Source: CAYUJH01 sp964394585
GTDB lineage: Bacteria; Bacteroidota; Bacteroidia; Cytophagales; Flammeovirgaceae
Assembly (NCBI GenBank): GCA_964394585.1
Contig: CAYMYI010000092.1
Coordinates: forward strand, 1-17,966
Direction: 5' to 3'
DNA length: 17,966 nucleotides
Below the pieces are notes generated by a model that saw nothing but the letters and a program-made list of their open reading frames with translations, ran no database searches and was not told the DNA's origin. The position numbers and the translations under genes were made by a program. Below, piece after piece: positions 1-6,593 of this stretch; position 1 is the first letter of the stretch, and each line of letters starts with the position of its first letter.

Positions 1-31
1 ACATCAGCATCAAAAGTAATCTTCGATGCAT
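1..31 (-). CDS. N-terminus of an exported protein, cut by the left edge
   Basis: An ATG (complement of 29-31) opens a frame reading MHRRLLLMLM to the window edge: a basic N-terminus followed by a leucine-rich stretch, as in a signal peptide. Only ten codons are visible, so the product cannot be named. Support comes from position: it reads away from dapD after that gene's terminator, and a promoter-like pair plus a strong palindrome lie just upstream on the same strand. A chance ATG with a hydrophobic run is possible. Confidence 0.45.
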   Translation of the reverse strand, partial: MHRRLLLMLM

Positions 32-55
32 AAATCTGATTGTTGTGGTTTGAAA

Positions 56-88
56 AAAAGTTAATTGTAGTTATAAAGCACATGCAAA
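56..88 (-). promoter_or_regulatory. candidate Bacteroidota-type promoter for the left-edge gene
   Basis: On the minus strand TTTG (88-85) is followed after 21 bases by TAACTTTT (63-56). This is one mismatch from the -7 consensus TAnnTTTG, with a -33 TTTG at an acceptable distance. It would give a leader of roughly 20 bases before the ATG at 31. The TTTG sits inside the palindromic region 78-109. Prediction by pattern only. Confidence 0.3.
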
Positions 89-109
89 ATGTAAAAATTT
101 TACATGTGC
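78..109. repeat. nested inverted repeats (possible operator)
   Basis: Two overlapping inverted repeats share bases. ATGTAAAA (89-96) and TTTTACAT (98-105) form an almost perfect 17-base palindrome around one central A. An outer pair, GCACATG (78-84) and CATGTGC (103-109), also pairs exactly. Both cannot form at once because they share 103-105. There is no T-run after either on either strand, so a terminator is unlikely. Position upstream of the left-edge gene suggests an operator or leader structure. Confidence 0.45.
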
Positions 110-203
110 AGTTTGGCAAACATAAAAGGATGCTTGTAAAAAATGCTATATAAATATTTAGATTTTTTTTAACAATACTTAACCCCTGTGTAATAGTTTC
201 AGT

Positions 204-224
204 AAAATCCCCCTGATTAGGGGG
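204..224 (-). terminator. intrinsic terminator of dapD
   Basis: Reading on the minus strand, nine bases after the dapD stop codon, CCCCCT-AATC-AGGGGG forms a six-pair GC-rich hairpin (224-209) followed by ATTTT (208-204). The T-run is short but the stem is strong. A second hairpin, GGGAG-TAC-CTCCC (234-222), overlaps it by three bases and would exclude it. Confidence 0.7.
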
Positions 225-233
225 AGGTACTCC

Positions 234-1049
234 CTACACAGCTACATCGTTTTCGCGTAATGCATCATTTAACGAGGTCTTCAAATCTGTACTTGGTTTG
301 CGTTTTCCGATAATCAATGCGGCACCTACGTGGTAGTCGCCTGCCGGGAATGTCTTGGTATAGCTACCCGGAACTACTACGGAGCGCTCAGGCACAAAAC
401 CTTTGTACTCCACAGGCTGCTCGCCGGTTACATCAATAATCTTTGAACTGCCGGTGATGGTTACGTTAGCTCCCAATACAGCCTCTTTGCCTACACGAAC
501 GCCTTCTACCAAAATGCATCGCGAACCAATAAATGCCCCATCTTCTACGATTACGGGTGCCGCTTGTACCGGCTCTAGCACTCCGCCAATACCAACGCCC
601 CCACTTAAATGAACGTTTTTACCTATTTGAGCACAACTGCCTACTGTTGCCCAAGTATCTACCATAGTGCCTGAATCTACATAAGCCCCAATGTTCACAT
701 AAGATGGCATCATGATTACGCCTTTGTTTACAAAAGAGCCATAGCGCGCAATGGCATGGGGAACTACGCGTACGCCTTTTTCAGCGTATCCGTTTTTTAG
801 CGCAATTTTATCGTGAAACTCAAAAGGCCCTACCGAGATGGTTTCCATTTTTTGCAGTGGGAAATACAGGATTACGGCTTTCTTTACCCAATCGTTTACG
901 ATCCATTCTCCATTTTCAGAAGGAGCCGCTACACGTAAAGTTCCTTTATCTAACTCTGCGATGACCGTGCGAACAGCTTCTACAGTTTGGTCTTCTTGTA
1001 GCAAGCCACGGTTTTCCCACGCTTTTTCGATGATAGTCTGCAATTCCAT
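234..1049 (-). CDS. dapD: 2,3,4,5-tetrahydropyridine-2,6-dicarboxylate N-succinyltransferase
   Basis: Cytoplasmic enzyme of the succinylase branch of the diaminopimelate/lysine pathway; it transfers succinyl from succinyl-CoA to tetrahydrodipicolinate. The 271-residue length fits the family. After a helical N-terminal domain (about 1-90) comes a left-handed beta-helix of hexapeptide repeats (about 100-215), with runs such as GSFVNKGVIMM, GAYVDSGTMVD and VGSCAQIGKNVHLSGGVGIGG, then a C-terminal segment with KTFPAGDY. The ATG at 1049 follows an A-rich leader with CCTT and no good Shine-Dalgarno, usual for the phylum. It is transcribed divergently from the glycosyltransferase with only 50 bp between them, and ends at its own terminator, so it is probably monocistronic. 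Its presence points to the acylated rather than the aminotransferase (DapL) route in this organism. Confidence 0.96.
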   Translation of the reverse strand: MELQTIIEKAWENRGLLQEDQTVEAVRTVIAELDKGTLRVAAPSENGEWIVNDWVKKAVILYFPLQKMETISVGPFEFHDKIALKNGYAEKGVRVVPHAIARYGSFVNKGVIMMPSYVNIGAYVDSGTMVDTWATVGSCAQIGKNVHLSGGVGIGGVLEPVQAAPVIVEDGAFIGSRCILVEGVRVGKEAVLGANVTITGSSKIIDVTGEQPVEYKGFVPERSVVVPGSYTKTFPAGDYHVGAALIIGKRKPSTDLKTSLNDALRENDVAV

Positions 1050-1058
1050 AAGGTTTTT

Positions 1059-1076
1059 TTTAGGTTATTTAGGTTG
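1059..1076. repeat. 9-bp tandem repeat in the dapD/glycosyltransferase divergent region
   Basis: TTTAGGTTA is followed directly by TTTAGGTTG, within a 50-bp divergent intergenic region that must hold start signals for both genes. It may be a protein-binding site or a chance low-complexity repeat. Confidence 0.4.
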
Positions 1077-1099
1077 AAAATGATTTTCGATGTGCCATC

Positions 1100-2215
1100 A
1101 TGCTCTATCAACAAAGAATTGTATTGGCTTCTGTAAAGAAACCGATAGATGACCCACGAATGTACGAAAAGATAGGAAGCTCGCTGGCTTCGTCATTTGA
1201 AGTACATATTGTAGGTGCCGCAAGTGGTGCTGACAGTCTTGGTAACCGCTGCTATTTCCATCAAATTCCTGTGCAACATGCCTCGCGCACTGCTGCCCTG
1301 ACCTTCATTTTCCGAAAAGTGATGGAACTCAAACCGAGCATATGGGTGGTGCATACTCCGGAGTTGCTAGGGTTGGCACTATGGTATCGTTTCCGATTTG
1401 GTGGAAAAATTATCTACGATATTCGGGAGAACTACTGGCGAAACCGAATCTATCAATCGCACTATACTGGTATCAAAAAATGGATAGAAGCCCTTGGCAT
1501 ACGCACTTTAGAGCGGATTTCCCTGCCTTGGTTTCATGCCGTATGGGTAGCCGAGCTGGGCTATCTCTCAGAAATGTCCTTTTTACCCAAAAATGCTTTG
1601 GTATTGGAAAACAAATACCAACCTTTAAAAGGGATACTGCCCAAAACTACTCGGCGTGTTTCGCTACCTTTTACAGCGATTATTGTAGGAACGCTCTCTG
1701 AACCATTTGGGACACTAAGGGGAGTGCGCTGGGTAATTGCTGCGCGGCAGGTAGGCATTCCTATTTCACTACAAATCGTAGGCAAAGCAGCTACCCAACC
1801 TGTTGCACAAACTTTGCAAAAGCTAGCTCAACAACATTCATTTATCCACCTAGAGGGTATTGAATCGTTAGTGCCTCACGAAAAAGTAATGCGCGAACTG
1901 CAAAAAGCTGACTTGGCACTATTGCCTTATCTACCGAATAAAAGTACCGAGAATTGTATCCCAACTAAATTATATGAATGTATGGCGCTGCGTGTTCCTA
2001 TGCTTATTCAAAAAAATCCATTGTGGGAAAAGGTATGCAATTCGCATAACGCTGCTATCTTCACTGATTTTGCTACTGAAAACATTCACGAAGTCATCGA
2101 AAAAATAGTAAAAAAGACATTTTATAACGACGAGCTTGTGCAAGAAGCCTATTGGGCGACAGAAGCCCCAAAACTTCATGAAAAAATTCATCAGCTAACT
2201 ACTGATAATGCGTGA
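1100..2215 (+). CDS. GT-B fold glycosyltransferase (family 4-like)
   Basis: A 371-residue protein with two Rossmann-like halves and no signal peptide or membrane segment. The N-terminal half carries the acceptor-side fold (VLASVKKPIDDPRMYEKIGSSLASSFEVHIVG at the start; the WVVHTPELLGLALW stretch near 80-95). The C-terminal half begins near residue 190 (TAIIVGTLSEPFGTLRG, then LQIVGKAA) and holds the donor-binding signature IPTKLYECMALRVPML, with Lys290 and Glu293 where GT4 enzymes contact the nucleotide sugar. Such enzymes usually build cell-surface glycans from nucleotide sugars at the inner face of the membrane; substrate cannot be told here. It stands alone, divergent from dapD and followed by the M42 gene, which has its own promoter-like element, so there is no polysaccharide cluster to suggest a pathway. 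Confidence 0.85.
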   Translation: MLYQQRIVLASVKKPIDDPRMYEKIGSSLASSFEVHIVGAASGADSLGNRCYFHQIPVQHASRTAALTFIFRKVMELKPSIWVVHTPELLGLALWYRFRFGGKIIYDIRENYWRNRIYQSHYTGIKKWIEALGIRTLERISLPWFHAVWVAELGYLSEMSFLPKNALVLENKYQPLKGILPKTTRRVSLPFTAIIVGTLSEPFGTLRGVRWVIAARQVGIPISLQIVGKAATQPVAQTLQKLAQQHSFIHLEGIESLVPHEKVMRELQKADLALLPYLPNKSTENCIPTKLYECMALRVPMLIQKNPLWEKVCNSHNAAIFTDFATENIHEVIEKIVKKTFYNDELVQEAYWATEAPKLHEKIHQLTTDNA

Positions 2216-2221
2216 ATCTGC

Positions 2222-2229
2222 TACTTTTG
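2222..2229 (+). promoter_or_regulatory. -7 promoter element for the M42 peptidase gene
   Basis: TACTTTTG matches the Bacteroidota -7 consensus TAnnTTTG exactly and lies 45 bases before the M42 ATG, leaving a leader of about 40 bases. No clear -33 TTTG is seen at the right distance, so this is a moderate prediction. Confidence 0.5.
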
Positions 2230-2274
2230 CAGCGTTTCAAAACAAATGTAAATCTCTAATTATCTGATAGAAAC

Positions 2275-3327
2275 ATGAAGTTCAATTTTGAATTACTTAA
2301 AGAAATCAGTGAGACGCCTGGCGCTCCGGGATACGAAAAGCCGATTCGCGATTTGGTGATTTCGCATATAGAACCTTTAGTAGATGAATGGTATACCGAT
2401 GCCCTGGGCAATTTAATCACTCGTAAAAAGGGGCAGCAAAACCCTGAAGGCAAAAAAATTATGCTAGGGGCGCACCTCGACGAAATTGGCTTTATGGTAA
2501 ACCATATTGATGAAAATGGTTTTCTCAAGTTTATTCCACTGGGCGGTTTTGATCCCAAAACGCTTACCTCGATGCGTGTGCAAGTCCACGGGACAAAGAG
2601 TTTATTAGGGGTAATGGGTAGTAAACCCATCCACATGATGCAACCCGAAGAGCGTACCAAAGCAGTAAAACTCGACGACTTCTACATAGACCTAGGGCTT
2701 TCGAAAGAAGAAGTAGAACAACTCGTGCCCATTGGCAGCACGGTAACGCGCTACCAAGCGCTCGAAATGGTGGGTAATATGGTAAACGGAAAATCGCTTG
2801 ATAACCGTCTGTCTGTTTACATCCTCATTGAGGCGTTAAAACAAATGAAAGATGTTCCCTACGATGTTTATGGAGTTTTTACAGTTCAAGAAGAAGTAGG
2901 CATTCGGGGGGCTTCGGTGGCAGCTCATCAAATAAACCCGGATTATGCCCTAGCCTTAGACGTTACCGTCGCTAGCGATACGCCCGGCACATCTCCTCAT
3001 TTAAAAGTAACGGAAATAGGAAAAGGTGCGGCTATTAAGGTGTACGATGCCAGTACCATCTGCGACTACCGCATGGTAGCGTATTTAAAGCAGCAAGCCA
3101 CCAACCACAACATTCCTTGGCAAGCCGAGGTGCTTCCTTTTGGCGGTACTGATGCATCAGGGATGCAAAAAATGGGAAAAATGGGAGCAATCGCCGGAGC
3201 AATATCCATTCCTTCGCGGTACATTCACCAAACGATAGAATCGGCACACCCCGACGATATTATGGCATGCATAGAACTGCTTAGCCTAGCTGTGAAAAAT
3301 ATTCCTGATTACGACTGGTCGCATTAA
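2275..3327 (+). CDS. M42 family metallopeptidase (glutamyl aminopeptidase / cellulase M-like)
   Basis: Cytoplasmic di-zinc aminopeptidase of the M42 family, whose members form large tetrahedral complexes that trim peptides. The 350 residues have no signal peptide. All metal and catalytic positions are present: His67 and Asp69 in AHLDEIG, bridging Asp176 in SLDNRLS, catalytic Glu206 and metal ligand Glu207 in VQEEVGIRGA, Asp229 in ALDVTVASDTPG, and His318 in RYIHQTIE. The insertion between about residues 75 and 165 corresponds to the family's beta-barrel dimerisation domain. Some relatives were named endoglucanases, but the motifs are those of a peptidase. A TAnnTTTG element lies upstream. The TAA stop overlaps the stop of the convergent fbp gene through a shared TTAA. 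Confidence 0.93.
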   Translation: MKFNFELLKEISETPGAPGYEKPIRDLVISHIEPLVDEWYTDALGNLITRKKGQQNPEGKKIMLGAHLDEIGFMVNHIDENGFLKFIPLGGFDPKTLTSMRVQVHGTKSLLGVMGSKPIHMMQPEERTKAVKLDDFYIDLGLSKEEVEQLVPIGSTVTRYQALEMVGNMVNGKSLDNRLSVYILIEALKQMKDVPYDVYGVFTVQEEVGIRGASVAAHQINPDYALALDVTVASDTPGTSPHLKVTEIGKGAAIKVYDASTICDYRMVAYLKQQATNHNIPWQAEVLPFGGTDASGMQKMGKMGAIAGAISIPSRYIHQTIESAHPDDIMACIELLSLAVKNIPDYDWSH

Positions 3328-4337
3328 ACTTCTTCGGTTACTTCTTGCAAACAACTGCGGACGTCGTCGACCATGTTCGATGGTCCGGTCATAAACGGAA
3401 CGCGCTGGTGTAAATCGTTGGGTTTAATATCCATAATACGCATTACGCCAGCCGTTGCTTTCCCACCTGCTTGCTCAGCGATAAATGCCAAGGGGTTACA
3501 CTCGTACAACAAACGTAACTTGCCTTGCGGATAGGCTTTTGTAGAAGGATACATAAAAATACCACCTTTCAATAAGTTGCGGTGGAAATCGGCAACCGAT
3601 GATCCAATATACCGTGCCGTGTAGCGGCGCTCTTTGCACAGGTCGAGGTAACGTTTCACACCAGGGGTAAAATCGTTGTATTGTCCTTCATTCACCGAAT
3701 AAATGTTCCCTTCGTTTTTAAAACGCATGTTAGGATGTGATAGGAAATATTCGCCCAGTGAAGGCTCGTAGGTAAACCCGTTTACTCCATAGCCGGTGGT
3801 GTATACAAGCATTGTAGAGGCTCCATACAAAATATAGCCTGCGGCGACTTGCTGATTTCCGGGCTGCAGAGCATCTTCGAGTGTAGGCGTAGAACCTATC
3901 TCTGTTACGCGCCGATAGATCGAAAAAATCGTCCCAACCGATACGTTTACATCAATATTTGAGGAGCCGTCGAGTGGATCAATCGTAATAAGATATTTAG
4001 CATCAGGACGATCCGTCAAAATCATTTCGGTTTCTTCTTCCGATACAATCGCACAGGTTTCGCCGCCGCGTTTTAGTGCACGGATAAAGCGCACATCGGC
4101 AACTACGTCGAGATTTTGCTGATACTCACCTTGTACGTTCTCACCTCCGGTCATTCCTTCAATGCCGGTAAGCCCTGCTCGGTTGATTTCCCGATTAATA
4201 ATTTTAGATGCCAAGGCAATATCGCGCAGCAATTGCGAAAGCTCGCCGGTGGCATAGGCAAAATGTTCTTGCTTTTGGGCAATGAATCGATCGAGCGCCG
4301 TACCCACAGGCGCTGTAAACTTTTCTAGTGCAGTCAT
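3324..4337 (-). CDS. fbp: class I fructose-1,6-bisphosphatase
   Basis: Gluconeogenic enzyme hydrolysing fructose-1,6-bisphosphate to fructose-6-phosphate, magnesium dependent and cytoplasmic. The 337 residues match class I length. Metal-binding motifs are intact: EEE at about 100-102 in VSEEETEMI, DPLDGSSN at 120-127, and the C-terminal substrate and metal region KLRLLYECNPLAFIAEQAGG. The AARYIGSSVADFHR-type loop (here YTARYIGSSVADFHRN) binds the sugar phosphates. The chosen ATG is the first in frame and gives the usual N-terminus, which lacks the AMP-site length variation of eukaryotic enzymes. It is preceded by 331 bp without genes that contain two inverted repeats, and its stop overlaps that of the convergent M42 gene. 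Confidence 0.96.
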   Translation of the reverse strand: MTALEKFTAPVGTALDRFIAQKQEHFAYATGELSQLLRDIALASKIINREINRAGLTGIEGMTGGENVQGEYQQNLDVVADVRFIRALKRGGETCAIVSEEETEMILTDRPDAKYLITIDPLDGSSNIDVNVSVGTIFSIYRRVTEIGSTPTLEDALQPGNQQVAAGYILYGASTMLVYTTGYGVNGFTYEPSLGEYFLSHPNMRFKNEGNIYSVNEGQYNDFTPGVKRYLDLCKERRYTARYIGSSVADFHRNLLKGGIFMYPSTKAYPQGKLRLLYECNPLAFIAEQAGGKATAGVMRIMDIKPNDLHQRVPFMTGPSNMVDDVRSCLQEVTEEV

Positions 4338-4370
4338 GGGGGTTGTGTTGTTTAAATAAAAAAATAGCGT

Positions 4371-4387
4371 TCACTGTTTGGCAGTGA
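4371..4387. repeat. inverted repeat TCACTG/CAGTGA upstream of fbp
   Basis: TCACTG, a five-base loop TTTGG, then CAGTGA: six perfect pairs about 35 bases upstream of the fbp start. No T-run follows on either strand, so it is not a terminator; it may be a leader hairpin or protein site. Confidence 0.35.
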
Positions 4388-4405
4388 GTGTTAAGGTTTG
4401 GTTAA

Positions 4406-4427
4406 GCGATTTTCTTTAAAAAATCGC
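4406..4427. repeat. inverted repeat GCGATTTT/AAAATCGC upstream of fbp
   Basis: Eight perfect pairs around the loop CTTTAA, about 70 bases upstream of the fbp ATG. No T-run follows on either strand. An operator-like site for fbp is possible; chance in AT-rich sequence is the alternative. Confidence 0.4.
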
Positions 4428-4668
4428 ACGAATTTAGGCAGTCGACCACAATTTTAAGCGGTGGTTTAGAAACGTTTAAAAGGTATTCTTAGCAGAAGAT
4501 ACACTATTTTTTAATAAGGAACTACTCACCAAAATACGATTGCTGTGAAATGCTTAACGTATGCTAAGTACAATTTTGTAATGAAAACCTCCCCACAACT
4601 GCAATAATGGACGGTTTTGCAGCAAAGTACTAAAAAGCCTCAGCCAAAAAATAAAGCATCGTAGGGTA

Positions 4669-5280
4669 TCAGCGCGCCCAAATTTCCCGTTCTTTCTTAT
4701 CGTATTTTAATTTGGGTTTATGCTTACGCGATAGGCGCGGTAAGCGGAACCGACGTTTTCCGGCTAATTTATCGGCTACGGGTCTTCTACGTTTTTTTAC
4801 CCGTACAGAACTCCCTCGCATATTATTCTTTCTCTTGCGTTGCCCCAAACGAGCTGCTTCAGCACGCTCCGCTTTTCCATTGAAAGAACTCGACAAACTA
4901 TGCCCCGAGAAGCCCAACGAGGTGTACGACATATTCGCTTTACGCCGCTTATGTTCTTTTAAATCGAGGTAGGCCCCCTCCTTTGCTTTGCGGTTCATTT
5001 GCCGATCGCGGCGTTGCAACCACCCTTGCGAAGGCGTTGCCATATTTTCGCCCGAAAAAGCATCGCTTGTGCGCGACATATCACGTTTTTTGCGTTTGGA
5101 GTGCTTCGGACCTTTAAATAACCGCTTCATTGCCGAACGAGCACTCTGTTTTTTTTCTATCGGAGGTTTGCGAGTGGGGTTTTGCCCCCAAGCGGTGGTA
5201 GGTAAGCCCCATAACACAGCCAGGCATAACAATGTACTATAGAATAATTTAAAAGGAAACTCTTTGAAAAAATGCTCCAT
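4669..5280 (-). CDS. exported, highly basic protein with internal repeats
   Basis: Not recognised as a named family. The 203 residues begin with a signal peptide (hydrophobic about 12-30, ending TTAWGQ, so cleavage near 30-33 is likely). The mature part of about 170 residues has roughly 55 Lys/Arg, near one in three. Two clear repeat copies are KRKKRDMSRTSDAFSG (62-77) and KRRKANMSYTSLGFSG (111-126), and a worn third copy is RKRKNNMRGSSV (148-159): a basic cluster, a methionine, a Ser/Thr pair, then FSG. There are no membrane segments after the signal and no mature cysteines. Being exported and so basic, it could bind nucleic acid, polyphosphate, anionic polysaccharide or LPS; this is inference from composition only. 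It is divergent from dps across 125 bp. Codons and composition do not look foreign. Confidence 0.75.
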   Translation of the reverse strand: MEHFFKEFPFKLFYSTLLCLAVLWGLPTTAWGQNPTRKPPIEKKQSARSAMKRLFKGPKHSKRKKRDMSRTSDAFSGENMATPSQGWLQRRDRQMNRKAKEGAYLDLKEHKRRKANMSYTSLGFSGHSLSSSFNGKAERAEAARLGQRKRKNNMRGSSVRVKKRRRPVADKLAGKRRFRLPRLSRKHKPKLKYDKKEREIWAR

Positions 5281-5309
5281 AAATGAATGAGTTCTGTTTA
5301 TAGTATCTG

Positions 5310-5334
5310 TTGATAGATTGATAGTAACTATTGA
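5310..5334. repeat. TTGATAG repeats in the dps divergent region
   Basis: TTGATAG occurs at 5310-5316 and 5318-5324, and ATAGT-A-ACTAT (5321-5331) forms a small palindrome whose right arm continues into an inverted partial copy CTATTGA. The half-sites ATAG...CTAT recall OxyR sites, but the spacing is 3 or 11 rather than 7, so I do not call an OxyR site. Placement before dps fits an operator. Confidence 0.35.
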
Positions 5335-5358
5335 TTTTACTTATCCTTAAATCTCCTG

Positions 5359-5366
5359 TACCTTCG
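5359..5366 (+). promoter_or_regulatory. candidate -7 element for dps
   Basis: TACCTTCG differs by one base from TAnnTTTG. It lies 40 bases before the chosen dps ATG at 5406, and downstream of the in-frame ATG at 5331. If it is the promoter, the longer reading frame from 5331 cannot be the translated one. Confidence 0.35.
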
Positions 5367-5405
5367 AAGAAGAAAACGAATTTTTCATCACTAAATCAAG
5401 GAAAA

Positions 5406-5885
5406 ATGGAAACTTTAAATATGATAGGATTAAACCAAGAAAAAACAACAGCGCTAGCTGACGAGCTCAATACCCTGTTAGCCTCCTTCCAAGTATATTA
5501 CCAAAATTTACGCGGCTTCCATTGGAACGTAAAAGGGCGCGACTTCTTTCAACTCCACGAAAAGTTTGAAGAACTGTACACCGTAGCTCAAGAACGCATC
5601 GACGAAATCGCCGAACGAATTCTGACGTTGGGCACGACCCCCTTGCACGATTACGCCTCGTACCTTGCTACCACAAAGGTGAAGCCAGCGCAAAATCTGG
5701 CAGATGGCGCCGACATGGTGAACAGTACGCGTGAAGCCCTCAAAACGCTTATTGCCCTAGAACGAGAAGCCGTTAAAACTGCTGGCGAACTCGACGACGA
5801 AGGCTCGCTCACATTGCTTACCGAGATGATTACCGCACAAGAAAAAGTAGTATGGATGCTCAGTGCTTGGCTTAATAAAGCGTAA
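5406..5885 (+). CDS. dps: Dps-family DNA-binding ferritin-like protein
   Basis: Forms dodecameric cages that oxidise ferrous iron with hydrogen peroxide, store the iron and protect DNA. Counting from the ATG at 5406 gives 159 residues, typical of Dps. The inter-subunit ferroxidase ligands are all present: His39 in RGFHWNVKG, His51, Asp66 and Glu70 in RIDEIAERILTLG, with the same spacing as His31, His43, Asp58 and Glu62 of Listeria Dps. The frame is open from an ATG at 5331, but those extra 25 residues (rich in Lys, Ser and Pro) are not part of the family, the likely promoter lies inside them, and AAGGA stands just before 5406. A start at 5421 is also possible. The gene ends at a strong terminator and is divergent from the basic exported protein. 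Confidence 0.94.
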   Translation: METLNMIGLNQEKTTALADELNTLLASFQVYYQNLRGFHWNVKGRDFFQLHEKFEELYTVAQERIDEIAERILTLGTTPLHDYASYLATTKVKPAQNLADGADMVNSTREALKTLIALEREAVKTAGELDDEGSLTLLTEMITAQEKVVWMLSAWLNKA

Positions 5886-5898
5886 ACCAACTTTTAGG

Positions 5899-5931
5899 AA
5901 ACTACCTCTTTTTTTAGAGGTAGTTTTTTTT
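5899..5931 (+). terminator. intrinsic terminator of dps
   Basis: AAACTACCTCT (5899-5909) pairs perfectly with AGAGGTAGTTT (5916-5926) across a T-rich loop and runs into a tract of eight T ending at 5931. It starts 13 bases after the dps stop. Confidence 0.92.
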
Positions 5932-6001
5932 GAGCGAACATTTTTAGGGGGTTAACGATTATTTATAAGGACTTCTTTTTTCATTATTTAAATTAAGCCT
6001 T

Positions 6002-6466
6002 ATGAGTTTATCAGTTGGTTCTCCTGCACCTGACTTTGAACTTCCTTCTACAAACGGAAAGACTTTCAAACTATCGCGCGATGCCGCCCAGCAACCTTGC
6101 ATCTTGTATTTTTACCCCAAAGATTTTACCCCGGTATGTACGAAAGAAGCTTGTAGCTTCCGCGATACTTTCGATTACTTCAGCAACCTGAATATTACGG
6201 TATTGGGCATTAGCCGCGATGATATCGCCACCCACCTCGAATTCAAAAAGATTTACAACCTTCCCTTCGATTTACTTTCCGATGTAAATGTTGCTGTAGC
6301 CCAAAAGTACGATGCCGTAATGCCTTTTATCAATATGCCCAAGCGCGTAACCTATCTGCTCGATGCGAATCATCAGATTGCCGGCTCTTATGATAATATT
6401 TTTGCAAGCCAAAAACACATCGACGAAATGATTCGCCGCATTGAAAAACAAGCACTGACGAAATAA
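6002..6466 (+). CDS. bcp: PrxQ/Bcp-type thiol peroxidase
   Basis: Thioredoxin-dependent peroxiredoxin that reduces hydrogen peroxide and organic hydroperoxides in the cytoplasm. The 154 residues have the AhpC/TSA fold. The peroxidatic Cys46 sits in DFTPVCTKEACSFRD and the resolving Cys51 follows after four residues, the CX4C arrangement that marks the PrxQ/Bcp subgroup; Thr43 and Pro44 complete the active-site PxxxT/SxxC pattern in its Bcp form. An additional Cys33 lies outside the usual motif. The ATG at 6002 gives the usual family N-terminus (SVGSPAPDFELPSTNGK). It lies between two strong terminators, so it is its own transcription unit, next to dps in a small peroxide and iron defence cluster. 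Confidence 0.94.
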   Translation: MSLSVGSPAPDFELPSTNGKTFKLSRDAAQQPCILYFYPKDFTPVCTKEACSFRDTFDYFSNLNITVLGISRDDIATHLEFKKIYNLPFDLLSDVNVAVAQKYDAVMPFINMPKRVTYLLDANHQIAGSYDNIFASQKHIDEMIRRIEKQALTK

Positions 6467-6492
6467 AAGATACTGTTAGAGAAACTATCAAG

Positions 6493-6524
6493 ACGGAACA
6501 CAAAATGCTTGTGTTCCGTTTTCT
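6493..6524 (+). terminator. intrinsic terminator of bcp
   Basis: ACGGAACACAA (6493-6503) pairs perfectly with TTGTGTTCCGT (6509-6519) across a five-base loop, followed by the T-rich TTTTCTTTT. It starts about 26 bases after the bcp stop. Confidence 0.9.
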
Positions 6525-6593
6525 TTTGTCCGAAGCCTTTGAGAACTTAGAGTATTCGATTGGCTTAATTTTCCCCTTTAAAAAAAATCCACT

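Larger units (their letters stand above)
4338..4668. other. gene-free region upstream of fbp
   Basis: 331 bp lie between the start of fbp and the end of the basic repeat protein gene, both on the minus strand. I see no convincing reading frame and no exact TAnnTTTG. Two perfect inverted repeats stand out, TCACTG/CAGTGA (4371-4387) and GCGATTTT/AAAATCGC (4406-4427), plus a tight TTTGC-A-GCAAA palindrome near 4616-4626. The fbp promoter presumably lies here. Confidence 0.6.

Noticed and set aside
4406..4427. Terminator for the basic repeat protein gene
   Set aside because: The hairpin is perfect but has no T-run on the minus strand and lies more than 240 bp after that gene's stop.
4712..4972. 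Plus-strand reading frames opposite the basic repeat protein
   Set aside because: They are Arg/Cys-rich antisense shadows without start signals or recognisable content, and the minus frame has a signal peptide and repeats.
5310..5334. OxyR binding site
   Set aside because: ATAG and CTAT half-sites are present, but their spacing is 3 or 11 bases rather than the 7 of the OxyR consensus.
5331..5405. Longer Dps beginning at the ATG at 5331
   Set aside because: The extra 25 residues do not belong to the family, ferroxidase residue spacing fits the start at 5406, and a likely -7 element lies within the extension.
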